From Sinotaia quadrata (taxonomy: Eukaryota; Mollusca; Gastropoda; Architaenioglossa; Viviparidae), in the NCBI GenBank assembly GCA_028829895.1, contig CM054180.1, positions 110,696,635-110,760,634 on the forward strand: a stretch of 64,000 bases of DNA. Direction: 5' to 3'. Within the stretch, counting starts at the first letter, position 1, and the number at the start of each line of letters is the position of its first letter. The translations under genes and the position numbers were made by a program. The notes beneath the pieces were generated by a model. The model saw only the letters and a list, made by a program, of their open reading frames with translations, did no database searches and was not told where the DNA came from. Below are positions 12,232 to 24,362 of the stretch, piece by piece.

Positions 12232-12236
12232 TCCAT

Positions 12237-13970
12237 AATCTGTGTATTTTCAGCATTGGTCTTTCCAGAGTCTTATTTGACACAATTGGTTTAAGAGTGA
12301 GCATCCTTTAGTAATAAAAGAGTTTCAAACACATGTCTGACTGGAATATTTATTATAGCTAAGAATGAATTGAATGTTTCGTTTTAAAATCTAGTCTAAA
12401 AATTTCATTAGATAAATATCAGCAGTTCAACAATTTCAACAATTTAAACATTATTTCATCAATGGAACGTTTTATAATAGTGTTTAATGAAATGCATAAC
12501 CAACAGTAAAGATGACAGAAATCTTATTTCTAATCAACATCAAATTAGTATTAACGTCCCTTGCATTACTATTCTTCAACTTCCATAGCCGAACATCTCA
12601 TTCACATATTCTCAATAGCAATTAACATCAAGTACAATAATTATAACACTGGATGATGAAAAGATTAATTACTTTCCATGACGTCAATACAACCATTTAG
12701 CTGAAATTAAAATAAATAGTGTTTTTCTAAAAAAATCTTTTTACAATTGAAATCTAAACATAGGGTCAATTTTATCACTTTACATGAGGTAACAATTGGA
12801 AAGTCCTCTAATTTAAACATAGGGTCAATTTTGTCACTGTCACACTTCACCGTTGCATCGTGCATGGAACATGGCGTACTATACATGAATGAATAAATAC
12901 CTGGCGTATTATTACCTAAGTAATGAATTAATTATAGGTGATAAGAAACGTACTCTTTATTGGCTAGAGGATTCAAAGGTAAAACAACGTTTTCTCCACA
13001 AACATTACAAAATATTTTTTACGAAGTTTCTAAGGAGTTTCATGCACAACAGTACTGTGTAAGTAATTCCATTGTGTTCTGTAATTAACATTTCCTCATA
13101 GGCAAGGTAAGTGATGAATTCTCATTGTCAGGGTTTAATTTTTACACATTTGTTAAAAACCAATGAAAATTGTGTCAAACAAGACTGTGACAAAGTATAC
13201 AAATAAAGTTCATAATCTGCATTTAATCTTTGTAACATGAAGGAATCAGTTACTAGTAATCTGACCAAATTCACAAAGCGGTTCTCTAATTGCTTTCAAG
13301 AGCTTGATTCATATATTGTCAGTTGGGTTGTATATCCTTTTAACTGTCAACTTGATGGTGTTCCTGAAGAATTGGCAGGCACTTCAACTTTGCCCCAACA
13401 GTGAAGCACGCATGAATTTCAGAACATGATAGATCTCATATTACTGGATTTCAAAAACTGCAAAGGCTTTTAAAATTGCGCTTGTAGAAGAGTCAAAATG
13501 CCGCTGCCTTTTGCGGCAATCCACCTTTGTGAACAAGTATTTTCTCTCTTTATGAACTTTAAAATTAAAAAAGTACAGAAATCGGTTGGTCCCTGAAGAC
13601 AACATCCAAGTTGTTTGACATCAAGATAACTTGATGTATAGGTTGTTTTTACCAAAACTGAAACAGCGCCAATTTTCCAAAACCTGAAGTGGAGATTTTT
13701 GATTGAAATTCTTCAATTCTTCAAACCTTTTAATTAATTTAGAATGTTTGCTATTCTTGTGACAGCATGCATGGCGTTTTAAGTCTTGTATTCTTTATTG
13801 ACTTTGAGAAAAGATAATCATTATTTTAAGAGCATTTAATTTGTGTTTGTTTAATTTGAATTGGGGAGGGGTAATTTCATTTAACACGAATAGATTTAGG
13901 GAATACCTTAAACATTTCCCCATCCCTACTTTATGGTGAGTGAAGTAAGTTATTGAAATAATGACTTGAT
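12237..13970. other. Intergenic repeat remnants, no supported gene
   Basis: 12232-12300 is the inverted partner of 9635-9749, and 12984-13195 is a second direct copy of 9465-9680. Near 12760-12840 the phrase CATAGGGTCAATTTT occurs twice. Nothing else was recognised. Confidence 0.5.
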
Positions 13971-13978
13971 GTTATATT

Positions 13979-14640
13979 AAAAATATTTCGTAATATAAAA
14001 GGACCTAATAATAGTCGATACAGGATTGCTCCTGCTATGACAGTGTCTAATCGACGTAATGATTACCTGTATTTAAAGTTTTGCTACTGATTATTATATT
14101 TCTATAAACCAGTGTTTATAGTTTCAGTGGGTTTTCTAAACAAGGGAGCTAATCTTATTCTGGAAGTAAGAAATATGACTTGTTTCCCTTACATTGTACT
14201 GCTCAAATTAAACTACGGCGGGATTTTAGCAAACAGCATACGTTTGCGGGCCGGGTGTCCTTACCGCGCGGTTTAGAAATCAATTTAGTCCACTTGAGAA
14301 CATAGTGTAAACAGCGTGTTATGTGAGTATGAACTTCTGGTGCATTTACTTTTAAAGTGGCTGGTTTTACATCTTTCACTTGGTAGTCTTCTGAGAACTG
14401 GAAAGATATCTCCAAAAGGTAAATAAATGCATGTGCATGCTACTTTAAAAGGGCGATGAAGGTTTTTAAATTAGGAAAAGTCCACCATTTTGTTTTATGA
14501 CGTATTTTTACAGTATTTTATGGTGACATTTTTTTCCTCATATCCACTTATTTATTTATTATTCCACCATTTTTCTTTCTGTCCGATTATCTATTCGTGC
14601 ATGTGTCTGTGTGTGTCACTGTGTTTATGTGTAGGCTTGT
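13979..14640. repeat. Dispersed direct repeat, copy 1 (about 660 bp)
   Basis: It matches 17287-18003 over its length with scattered substitutions and small indels. Shared anchors include GGACCTAATAATAGTCGAT, GACAGTGTCTAATCGACGTAA and GCAAACAGCATACGTTTGCG. The shared non-coding blocks suggest an unclassified repeat rather than a gene. Confidence 0.85.
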
Positions 14641-17286
14641 GTATTATAGAGAATTATAAATACTTAAAGTTAACAATGCCATCATACTTTCTTACAATGC
14701 TCATTATAAGAGAACGATCACATCAAGTATTTTATGTCAGAGACATCATCAGGAGTGTTTCTGATATTATTAAATGCTATTTCAAATATATATTCAAATA
14801 TTATTGTGCCTGATATATCAAAAAGGGTCGTGAAGAGGGTGGGCCTGAATTCCCAGGTTTTCAGGGCCTACAGTGTCTAACTCTGAAGTGCCCTTCACGA
14901 GGCAGAAGTAAAAAATTCTCCATAACAATGCAACCATTTTTTGAAAATTAACATGCTTTTCCTAAAGAATTCAGTCCCAGGGCCATCAAAAGCTCTCCAT
15001 GACCCTGGCCTGAGAAAATGAGATTTAGCTTTAACAAAACTGAGAATTTACTTTTAAATAATGACATTTTAATAACATTTTATAAGAATATGCTGCAGGC
15101 AACATAATTTAGCTTGGGTGGTGGTGGTGGTGGTGGTGAGCATTAGTTTGCTTGTAATCAATACTTGAATTCTTATTTCTGATCCATGAACAGTAATCTA
15201 AAATGGTATTTAGAAATTGTTCACATAAATTTTTACAATAATATTAATAAAGAAAATCTTTTACAGTAGACTAAATAAACAACAGAATGAGAAACATTAA
15301 ATCAATTATTTAAAAGTTAAACTAAATTGATAAGTATTTAATTTGCAATTAAAATAGATCATATGCCTTTTTTAAGTTTTTATATGTAAAGGCAAGCCAT
15401 TTACTTAAAATTACATACACTAAAAGTTTGACCTCAGCAAAAGAAGAAATCAAATGAAGTATATTTTATTGACATTCTGGGTGTTGTAATCAAAGTGCAA
15501 ACATTAATCTAGTACTTGTATGGTAATTGCATCATATTTGATTAAATTGCATTTATTTCTGCAAGTTTATGGATGTAACTGGACAGGAGAAACTGCAAAC
15601 AGTATCATTAGAATTTACACTAATACTGAATTTAAATTACTGAACATTAACATTTACTGATTTAGTAGATTTACAATTTACATGGAAATCATAGTGATAA
15701 TAGTCAGTGCTTTCTCGTTTTAATATCCATTAATAAAATGTATTATACATTTAATGATTTATGTGTTTCTCTTGACATTTGATTTGTAAATATTTTTCTT
15801 CATGCCTGACATTATATTGTAAATTTTTAAAGTTATTTCAGAGGAAATAAAGTAGTGTAATATCTTTATCTATAATAAAACTTTTTGAAATACATTTATT
15901 TACTTGAAAAGATATTTTATCTCAAAGTGTCACTCATAACCACATACATGGCAAACTGCTGAATGAACATCATTATAAGTTATGACATAGTGTACTATTA
16001 CTATTTAACATAATAATAATATACTATTGATTTTATAGCATTTACTGAAAGTGAAAATAATGAAATTAAATTAATATTCATAATAACAGGAGTCAACGAT
16101 GAAGTGATCAATGTTAGAATGTTATTGTTAATCAGGCATTTAAATGATTGGATTAAGTTGTTGGATATATTCCTTAGTTTGAAATGAGGCATAACATTTT
16201 AGCAATATTAGATGTAAATTGTAATTACTAAATTAGTTATACTGGTCTCTGGGTGCAGTTTTAGGACTCTATAAAAGAGTCTTTACACTTATAATATATT
16301 TGAAAAAGTGTTACTTAATATTATGTTGTCCTATTATAATTTATATATATATATATTGTTTCAGATTAATCTAAATTTGATTTGCAATCTACTGCACACA
16401 CACTCACTGGCTAATGCACACACCCACACATATAGTAATGCTCACAGTCTCTCTCAAAATTGTTATTGTACATATACATAAACTATGAAAGAGTCAACCA
16501 ATAAATGTCTATCAGATTCTATTCACTTGTTCAGATGAGTAATCAGTAATGTAATAAATAATATTTGACTTTTTTCTCCTTTTGTAATAGAACATCTGAC
16601 AATCATATTTTTGTATTTGTTTCTCTTTTAGAAGTAATTCACCAATTTCATTTTTGATTAGCTGTTGATATTATAAATTTAAGTATAATTATATCTACTT
16701 GATTGCTGTTACTGTGTTAGCACTTTCTCCTTATTTTTTTCCTTTTACCTCTTGTTGATTGTAATTTGAGAATATGTCACTACTACAGTTCATTTAAATT
16801 CATGATGATGACATTAATGGGGTTTCCCAAAGGCACCATTCTCTTCTTGTTTTAATGTATAGAATATTTTTATCAAACTAGTTCCATACCAATTACAAAC
16901 ATACAGACAAACTAATGCACACAACCCACACATTTACTTGCACTATGAGCAATGGAATATCTGACAATCATAGTACCTTCTAACTGTACATATCTGTCAA
17001 CTGCAATTCACCAAATTCTTTTTTAGTAACTCTTGATAGTGTAAATTTAAGTAAAATAATAACCACATGTTTACTTTAGGCACCATTGTTTTTTTTACAC
17101 TTGTCTGTTCAATAGTAAATTTCATTTAAAAAAATGATGATTGAATAGTATATATTAATAATAGTCTCTATATGTTGTGACAGAAGCAAATTTCTTCGTA
17201 AGACTGTCAGTCTTTGATAGAATTTCCTAATGGATGCAAAGGATGCTGTTGTCCTATAGAGTATTTTTATCAAAACTAGTTATATT
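14641..17286. other. AT-rich stretch between the two direct repeats
   Basis: No coding region is supported. A (GGT)n tract lies at 15118-15138. The blocks 16385-16700 and 16905-17070 are diverged copies of each other (CTAATGCACACA..CCCACACAT; ATCTGACAATCATA; AATTCACCAA). A G+C-richer stretch at 14820-15020 looks like an older repeat insertion. Confidence 0.5.
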
Positions 17287-18003
17287 TCAAATATTTCGTA
17301 ATACATATATAATAGGACCTAATAATAGTCGATCATGTATGCTTTTGCTATGACAGTGTCTAATCGACGTAACGATTACCTTTATTTAAATATTTGCTAC
17401 TGATTATTATATTTCTATAAGCCTGTAATGTAAAACCACACATGATTTTAGCGATTTTTTCTAAACAAGGGAGTTAATCGTATTCTGGAAGTAAGAAATA
17501 TGACTTGTTTCCCTTACGTTGTACTGCTCACATTAAAGGGCGGGATTTTAGCAAACAGCATACGTTTGCGGGCCGGACATCCTTATCGTGCGGTTTTGAA
17601 ATCAGTTTAGTCCACTTGAGAAAATAGTGTAATCAGTGTGTTTTTCGGGTATTAACTTCTGGTGCATTAATTTTAAAGAGGCTGATTTTACATCTTTCAC
17701 TTGGTAGTCTGAGATCTGGAAAGACACAACCAAAAGGTAATTGAGTGCATGTGCATGTTACTATTAAAGGGTGTGGACGCTTTTAAAATTAGGTAAAGTC
17801 CACCATTTTGTTTTATCAATTTATGACTTAATAAGGGCATTACAGTATTTTAAAGTGACATAATTTTTTTCATCATATCCACTTATTTATTCATCATTCC
17901 ACTATTTCTCTTTCTGTCCGATTATATTTATCTATATAACTTTTTATAAGTATTATTCCATGATCCAATTGTCTGTGAGTGTTACTCACTGTGTTTATGT
18001 GTA
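17287..18003. repeat. Dispersed direct repeat, copy 2
   Basis: This is the partner of 13979-14640. It ends about 630 bp before the gene B start codon, so it may overlap gene B 5' regulatory sequence. Confidence 0.85.
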
Positions 18004-18638
18004 CTATTAATCAAGCTCATCACAATATATATTAACCTTCCCAGTTAATAGAATCTTTCTAAGTTTAAAATGATAATCGAACTGTATAGTTGTTATAGTA
18101 TTAGATTGGTATTGTTGTAAATTGAATTGTGCAAGAACAATCTTTTCTTGTTTGCTCGTAATAGTTGTTTAAGTTATATTTATTTCTATCTGTCAGCATA
18201 CCAATTAGATATCTTGCTGCGGTTGATTTGTGAATGCAGGCTTCATGATAATGTGTTTCTAAGTTTGTGTTGATTTGATTCACAATTATAAGTACCTGTT
18301 GCATTTGTTTTTTATTTTCATGCATTTTAAAAATATTTTTTTAGTTGACTATTTTTTTTTTGTGTTTTAAGTTTTCCTGAAAAACTTATATTTTTTACCA
18401 TTGTATAAACATTTCCATCTTAACTTGCCTTTCTTGCATATTTCTCTCTCTCTTTATATACATGTATGTATTATAGACATTTTCTTTCAGGAATTACGAA
18501 CTTCATATTTCTCATCTATATGTGAACGTTTAAAAATACAAACTTCTCTTACTATTATAAGTTCACTTGGTTGCCTTCCTGTTATGCTCAGAATGGAAAG
18601 GAACTTGCTTTTATTATTTTGCAGATTTTGTGTCTCAA

Positions 18639-19727
18639 ATGACGTCAACAAATGAAACAAGAGAGGCGAATGAATGCTCCATATGTCACGAGCTGTTTAC
18701 AGAACCTAAAATACTTCCGTGTGCTCATTTGCTGTGTCGTGACTGCCTGGTGGATTGGCTACAGACGAAGGGAAATGGCAGTTGTCCGATTTGTCGTGCT
18801 GTAATCACAAACACAACGGATCGCAGTTTAGAGAATTGTAAGGCATGTGCAGATTCTCTTCCAACTGATCTGGCATTGGCCGTTGTCGTTGATAGCATGA
18901 AGTTACTTTCCAAGAAACGGCTTTGTGAAATGTGTGAGATCGTTGATGGCGAGTCTCTCTGTTTGACCTGCAAGGTCGCACTTTGCCGATCTTGCATAAA
19001 ACTGCATGGAAAGCTGCCATTGTGTCGTTCACACAGAGTAGAAGCCCTGTCTAGTCTGGCCGCTAGTCAATCAGTGCCATGCTCTGTTCATGCTGACAAA
19101 GCATCTGAACTTTTCTGTTGCACGCATAACAAGGTCATCTGTCATAAATGTTTTGCCTCTAGTCACCGTTCTTGTCCAGATGTAATAGATTTGGAAAAAA
19201 TGTTAGAGCGAAATAAAAGTCTAATCTCCACATTGGAAGAAAAGTTAATTTCATCAGAAGGTCAATTTAATGAAGTCCTAGAATTGCTTGAACAAATCTT
19301 GACACAGTCCATGAAAAATACTGCCAAATCCCTACAGGACATTGATGATATTTGTAACAAGATTTTGCTTTCCGTGGAGAACTGTCGACAAAGGCTAAAA
19401 GCTGCAGTGCTTGCAGCTGAAAGTAAGACGAAAACTGCTGTGCATGATGGGAAAACAGTTTTACAATTGAAACGGGCAAATGTTGTAACACATCGACTGC
19501 TTATTAAACGCATTCAGAAAACAATTCCTAACTCTTTGCTTCACCCCATGGCATCCGCGCTTGATGTTCGAATCCAAAGTCTTGATTTGGAGGCAGTTTT
19601 GCCAGTGGAGCGTAAACCTATTACCTTAGCAACGCTGACTGTGGAACAACATAAGATTGAATGCTTGCGACGAGATCTCCTAGAGCTTGGTACATTGGCG
19701 GTTGTCCCTGTGAATTTAAAAGATCAG
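18639..19727 (+). CDS. Gene B exon 1: RING, two B-boxes, coiled coil
   Basis: The RING ligands sit at the same positions as in gene A (C13, C16, C28, H30, C33, C36, C49, C52), with both B-boxes complete. The exon is five codons shorter than in A, between B-box 1 and B-box 2. The start lies 14 bases after a TTTTGCAG acceptor ending at 18624. The frame is open and shows no damage, so this exon alone could still yield a RING/B-box/coiled-coil protein. Confidence 0.85.
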
Positions 19728-20363
19728 GTCAGTATTAGCATTCTCACAGTCTGTCAGTAAGTGAATCATTCAGTCAGTCAGTCCATCAACCCTATAACAT
19801 CATAAAGGTTACCATTACTGTGTTAGCTGCTAAATCTATAATAAAAATAACTATGTTAGTCCAGCTGTCTTTCTATTTATCAATTCCTTTTCATTTCCAA
19901 CTTTATGTCTGTATTTGTCTGTTGCCTTGTATCTATCTCTGTTCATCTTTTAATTGGAAATTAATTCATTAGTTGTTTATCCAAGAGTCGATCTAACTGC
20001 CTTTCTGTGTAATCCTATCTCTCTATCTCACTATCTGCCTGATATGCATTCAATCAGCACATTTTTGTCAAGGAAGATTGCTATGTATGAGAATATATCT
20101 CAGGTGTGTAAAATACTTCTGTATGTTAACTTGTGCCTGTATTCCAAATTTTGTATTTGTTTTCTGTTGTTCCCTCAGTGCACGCCAGCTTATTATTTAT
20201 TCAGTCACTCGTTTATTTTCTCACCATCTTTTCAGTCAGTGAAGAAAGTACTAGTTTGTTTGAATGGATATATGCCAGTGTTATGATAATAATATGCATG
20301 AAAAGTGTTACTTTATTTTTACAAAACATTATTCTGTCTGACACTCTTTCCTACTTTTCCAGT

Positions 20364-20404
20364 GCATCTGTCTACCTATCTATCTATCTACCTATCTATC
20401 TATG
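20364..20404. repeat. (TCTA)n-type microsatellite in gene B intron 1
   Basis: A run of CTAT/CTAC tetramers lies between gene B exons 1 and 2. It has no coding meaning. Confidence 0.85.
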
Positions 20405-20660
20405 TCCTAATTTGATCAGTTATTTGGCTTGAGTTAACAAATAAGATTTTAATTTATAAATCATATTTTGCTGTGTGATTCTTGGAATAACATATTTTAT
20501 GTAATTATTCTTAATGCTTTTAATTTTTTTTAATGTGCAAACATTTGCAACATTGTGATACATTTACTATCTTGAATGGTACAATTTATTTCTTTGCTTA
20601 TTTAGAATAGTGTATACGTAAATTGTACTATTGAAATATAATACAAACAACTAATGTCAG

Positions 20661-20798
20661 CAGGTGTGGGGCTTTCGTGAGCATCATAGCCAGAATATTA
20701 CGCTCATTACCAAGGTCAAGGCTAAAATAGACACATCGTCGTATTCGGATGGAATAATAATTGCAGACCAGCCCATGGCTTTCAGTAAGCTGTTCGAG
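20661..20798 (+). CDS. Gene B exon 2: NHR part 1
   Basis: This 46-codon exon starts Q-V-W-G-F-R and ends KLFE before GT at 20799. The acceptor is again a CAGCAG tandem (20658-20663); using the first AG gives the family length of 46. Confidence 0.75.
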
Positions 20799-20972
20799 GT
20801 TCGTGACTTGTATTTGGTAATATAAAACATAGAAACCAAACCGATAACTTTCAGATTTGAGTTAATTTTAAGGAAGAAAATCATCTCCTCTAGTTTTACC
20901 AATTACTAACCTGTTTTATTTCATTAAATCTCATTTATAATTATATACTTGTTTGTAAATTTGTTTTTACAG

Positions 20973-21113
20973 ATACAAGTTGAAAAGTTGAACGAATACC
21001 GGATTGGTACTATGGCTGTCGGGCTTGTATCCGACCCAGTCAAACTTAAAATGACTAGTTATGCAAGTGGTCGTAAGTCAGTGATCATCATCAGAAGTGA
21101 CTCAGTTGACATA
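20973..21113 (+). CDS. Gene B exon 3, left part (interrupted)
   Basis: It begins I-Q-V-E-K after TTTTACAG and runs 47 codons to GACATA at 21113, where the LTR begins with TGTCGC. The missing last four codons lie at 28777-28788 after the element. Confidence 0.8.
21028..21113. repeat. 86-bp direct repeat flanking the LTR element, left copy
   Basis: This sequence, from TATCCGACCC to GTTGACATA, recurs without a mismatch at 28691-28776. The two copies abut the TG and CA ends of the element exactly. Confidence 0.95.
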
Positions 21114-23135
21114 TGTCGCGGGGCGTCGTGGGCGTTGCTGGCCCCTATCTCCTCCTCGGTGGGTAGGGGGGGTCAGACCCAGTAGCTGCGACTTGCCGGG
21201 ATCACACCGAACGATCAGATGTTGATGATCGTTCTCACACTCAGACACCACGAATAGTCTTGTGGGGGTAGGATTAGCTTTATTCTGAGATGTGGGGTAA
21301 AATGTGAAAGCCGGCGTGCGTGTGTGTGAGCAGGCGTGTGAATGTCGTGTGAGGGACGTACGGAACGAACAAACAAACAACCGCACCAACATACACTTTC
21401 AAAACCCGAGAAAAGCTCAACTCTTGAGGAAGAGTTAACAAAGAATTTAATTTTTAAAAAAGATTTTAAAATGGAAAAACGGGCTTAACTCTCACACGGT
21501 GTTAGTCGTTCATTCGATAACATCCACACACGGCATCCATGGGACGGGGAAACATGAGCGATGGAAAATGAAAAAAAAAAATAATTAAAAAAAAATATGA
21601 TGAATAAACTGCAATAATCAACAACAAACGGTGATGACCGTTTTCACTACTCCCGCCAAAATCGAGTGGCGCAAAATTACTACTACAGCACAACCAGCGG
21701 TAATGACCGCAGAAAAAATATCTAACCTTATAATTTACTAGTTTAAAATTAGTGGGTGGAAAACCCAACGTCAAAGAATGTTAATCTTCACTTAAAAACT
21801 GCAAACATTATCCATTAAATAAAAGTCAAAGTAAATGTTCATGAAAAATAATTCAGTGATGAAAACGTTTATATTCTCTCTCTAACCTACCTACCTAGTA
21901 ATGCACCTCCTAATAAAATTTTTCCTACTTACTAGTATTATACGTTGAATCGTCGACGCAGGAACACACAGCACAAAAAAAAAACGAAATAGTCACATCT
22001 GCCGGCAAACACAAAACGTCACAGTTTCTGTCCTCAGAAAAATAGCATGCTTGTCGATGAAAACTCGATACACGGAGAGAGCAGGACGTACGTACAAACT
22101 TGCGACTTGCAAATACTCGCCCCACGTTGCCTAACGCTGGGGTACCCGGTTCTATGGCGAAGAACACGGACGGCTGTCTTCCACGACAGTAACCAAGATC
22201 CAAAATCAATCGACGGACACCTGTCTTCTACGACGGTCCAAGATCCAAAATCAATCAATCAACGGACACCTGTCTTCTGCGACGGTCCAAAATCCAAAAT
22301 CAATCAACCAACGGAGGGCTGTCTACAGCAGCAGCAGCAGCTCCGATACGTGAGTGGCGTCGAATATTCTTCTCTCGGCGCAATCCTGGTCCCTTCAGCT
22401 CATTCCCCTGATGGCCAGCTATTGCCCAAGGTTCGGATCCAAACGTAGAATAATAATTAGGACTAGCTTTATAGGCTGCCACGAAGAATTGAGTGTGACC
22501 AAAACACACGTCTAATTCTATATCCTACGAGGAGAATATTCAGTCCATTTCCTCCCCGGTCATAACGGTGATGGAAAGATTGTCCGGGCTCAGTGTAGGT
22601 ACGATGGCCTTACACCTCTCTGTAGCCCAGACAGACGCACACTGAAGAAAAATAGCTCCGTAGGTCCTCTTATACAAAATCATTTCTCATTCTCTCCAAG
22701 ATCAAACTCCCGCGTGTATCCTTGCTTTACCCACGCTAAAAAGGTGCATTACTTCTGAGGTGCAATACGTCTAGTAATATAATCCCTAATTAAATTTGTA
22801 ATAATAATTGATAATAAACAACAAACACATTTTCAAGATATTGTAATCACAATTTTTGAACACCTAACTTAAATAATTAATCATTTGTATTTTTTTAAAA
22901 ATATAGGAAACATGAAATTACAAACTTGCTGACGGTGTACGCCAACACAATAAGCAGACGACTTGACAGAAAATGTAAACAAACGCGCTGACTGTGCACG
23001 TAATTAAAGACGTCATTTTGCTAGCAGACGACACTTGTTAAAAACTAACGTCTGTTGCGTCGCCTGATGGCCAAGTGGAGATAATCGGGGATAAAAATTA
23101 ATTTTCTGATTACCTCCCCCTGTTTTTCCGTGACA
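21114..23135 (-). repeat. Long terminal repeat, left copy (3' LTR of the element)
   Basis: This 2022-bp repeat starts TGTCGCGG and ends CCGTGACA, giving imperfect terminal inverted repeats (TGTC(G/A)CGG). A minus-strand AATAAA (complement 21279-21284) is a likely poly(A) signal about 165 bp from the outer end. A three-copy minisatellite lies at about 22164-22318 and a (CAG)5 tract at about 22329. Small ORFs on both strands recur identically in the other LTR and are not genes. Confidence 0.92.
22164..22318. repeat. About 50-bp minisatellite within the LTR
   Basis: Three imperfect copies share CCAAAATCAATC and a CTGTCTTC..CGAC block; the same array is present at 27719-27873 in the other LTR. 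Confidence 0.8.
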
Positions 23136-23145
23136 CCTCCCTCCT
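23136..23145 (-). other. Polypurine tract of the LTR element
   Basis: On the minus strand AGGAGGGAGG lies immediately before the 3' LTR (TGTCACGG). This is where second-strand synthesis is primed in LTR elements, and it fixes the element's orientation as minus. Confidence 0.75.
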
Positions 23146-24362
23146 AAAAAAAATTGACCTTTAACTTAAAAAGGTGAAGGTCAATTTAAAAATCAGCAAA
23201 ATTAATTTTTATGGAGAAAAATATTTCCTTGGAAAAATTATCGTCTGAGAAGCTACGCAAAATAAAATGTCAACGTCAAGTATCAGTTGTACTAACATGT
23301 CAAAAATTACCTTTAATGGATAGAGAAAAAAAAAATAGAACTGATGCTAAATAAAAATTGCCCTGACCATCTATGTGAAGAAAATGTCTGATATAACACT
23401 TCAGTTAAATCTATGGAATGCAGGGCCCGTCTGTTGGGTAGGTGCCTCTACTTGTAACTAGATTGGACTCACTTCAATAAAACCAACTGGTGAGCATGTG
23501 TTCTCTAAATGAGCTTGAAAACTCAAACCTCCAAATCCACTCTAAACTGTTTCAGAAGTACCTTTACAAAAATCACGATCTATCAACGTAAGTGAATAAC
23601 TGACGTAATCCAAAATCCACTCTATGAACGAACACACTATCAACACTAGTACTAGAAAACTGCCTGTCAAGACAAAATGATTGTCAGCCTATTAGAACGT
23701 CCCTTAAGAATAAAATCTATATAGTAAAATTTCATGAAAATGTAACATCAATTCGGAATATGAACATTAGCCTATCAAAATGCAAAGGCTCAAAATATGT
23801 GAACAATCAACAAGAAAAAAAATATTTGTGTTAGAAAAATAAGATTGTAGGTCATTTCTTTTTATATTTCTTTTCCTTCCCCAAAACAATGGTACATACA
23901 TAGACCGTCAGACCAAGACTGGTGAAGAAAGACCACAGTAACAAATTGATGACAAATCAATCCAACAGTTTAAACCACTAGGGAGAATGCAACTATAATA
24001 CAACAAGTTAGAAAAATAGAACCTTGTTCATTCTCAATAAATTTTTCCTTCCGTTTCCTTCACGCGCGAGATCTAAATAAAGACCTACAAATCCTGAAAA
24101 CGTGCTGCGTCCTGTGTGGTGACGTTGTATCGTGTAATGTGTCAATTCTTAAAATATGGAAAGAAAAGTCAAAAATGAAAAATCGATCAAAATGCAGAAG
24201 GCTGTACGCATAAGCCATAAGACACTCCACCATCTTTCAACGACGTTTATAATCGCTAAATGGGTCAGTCTGAAGATATTATGTTTCTCATTTCCACGAA
24301 AATTTAATACCAAATACATACCAAATACTTAAATGCAAATCTCAAATTCGAAATTATCCCAC

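Noticed and set aside
21102..22509. ORFs of 69-133 aa within the left LTR, repeated at 26651-28064
   Set aside because: Identical in both LTRs only because the LTRs are recent copies; no domain and no coding context.
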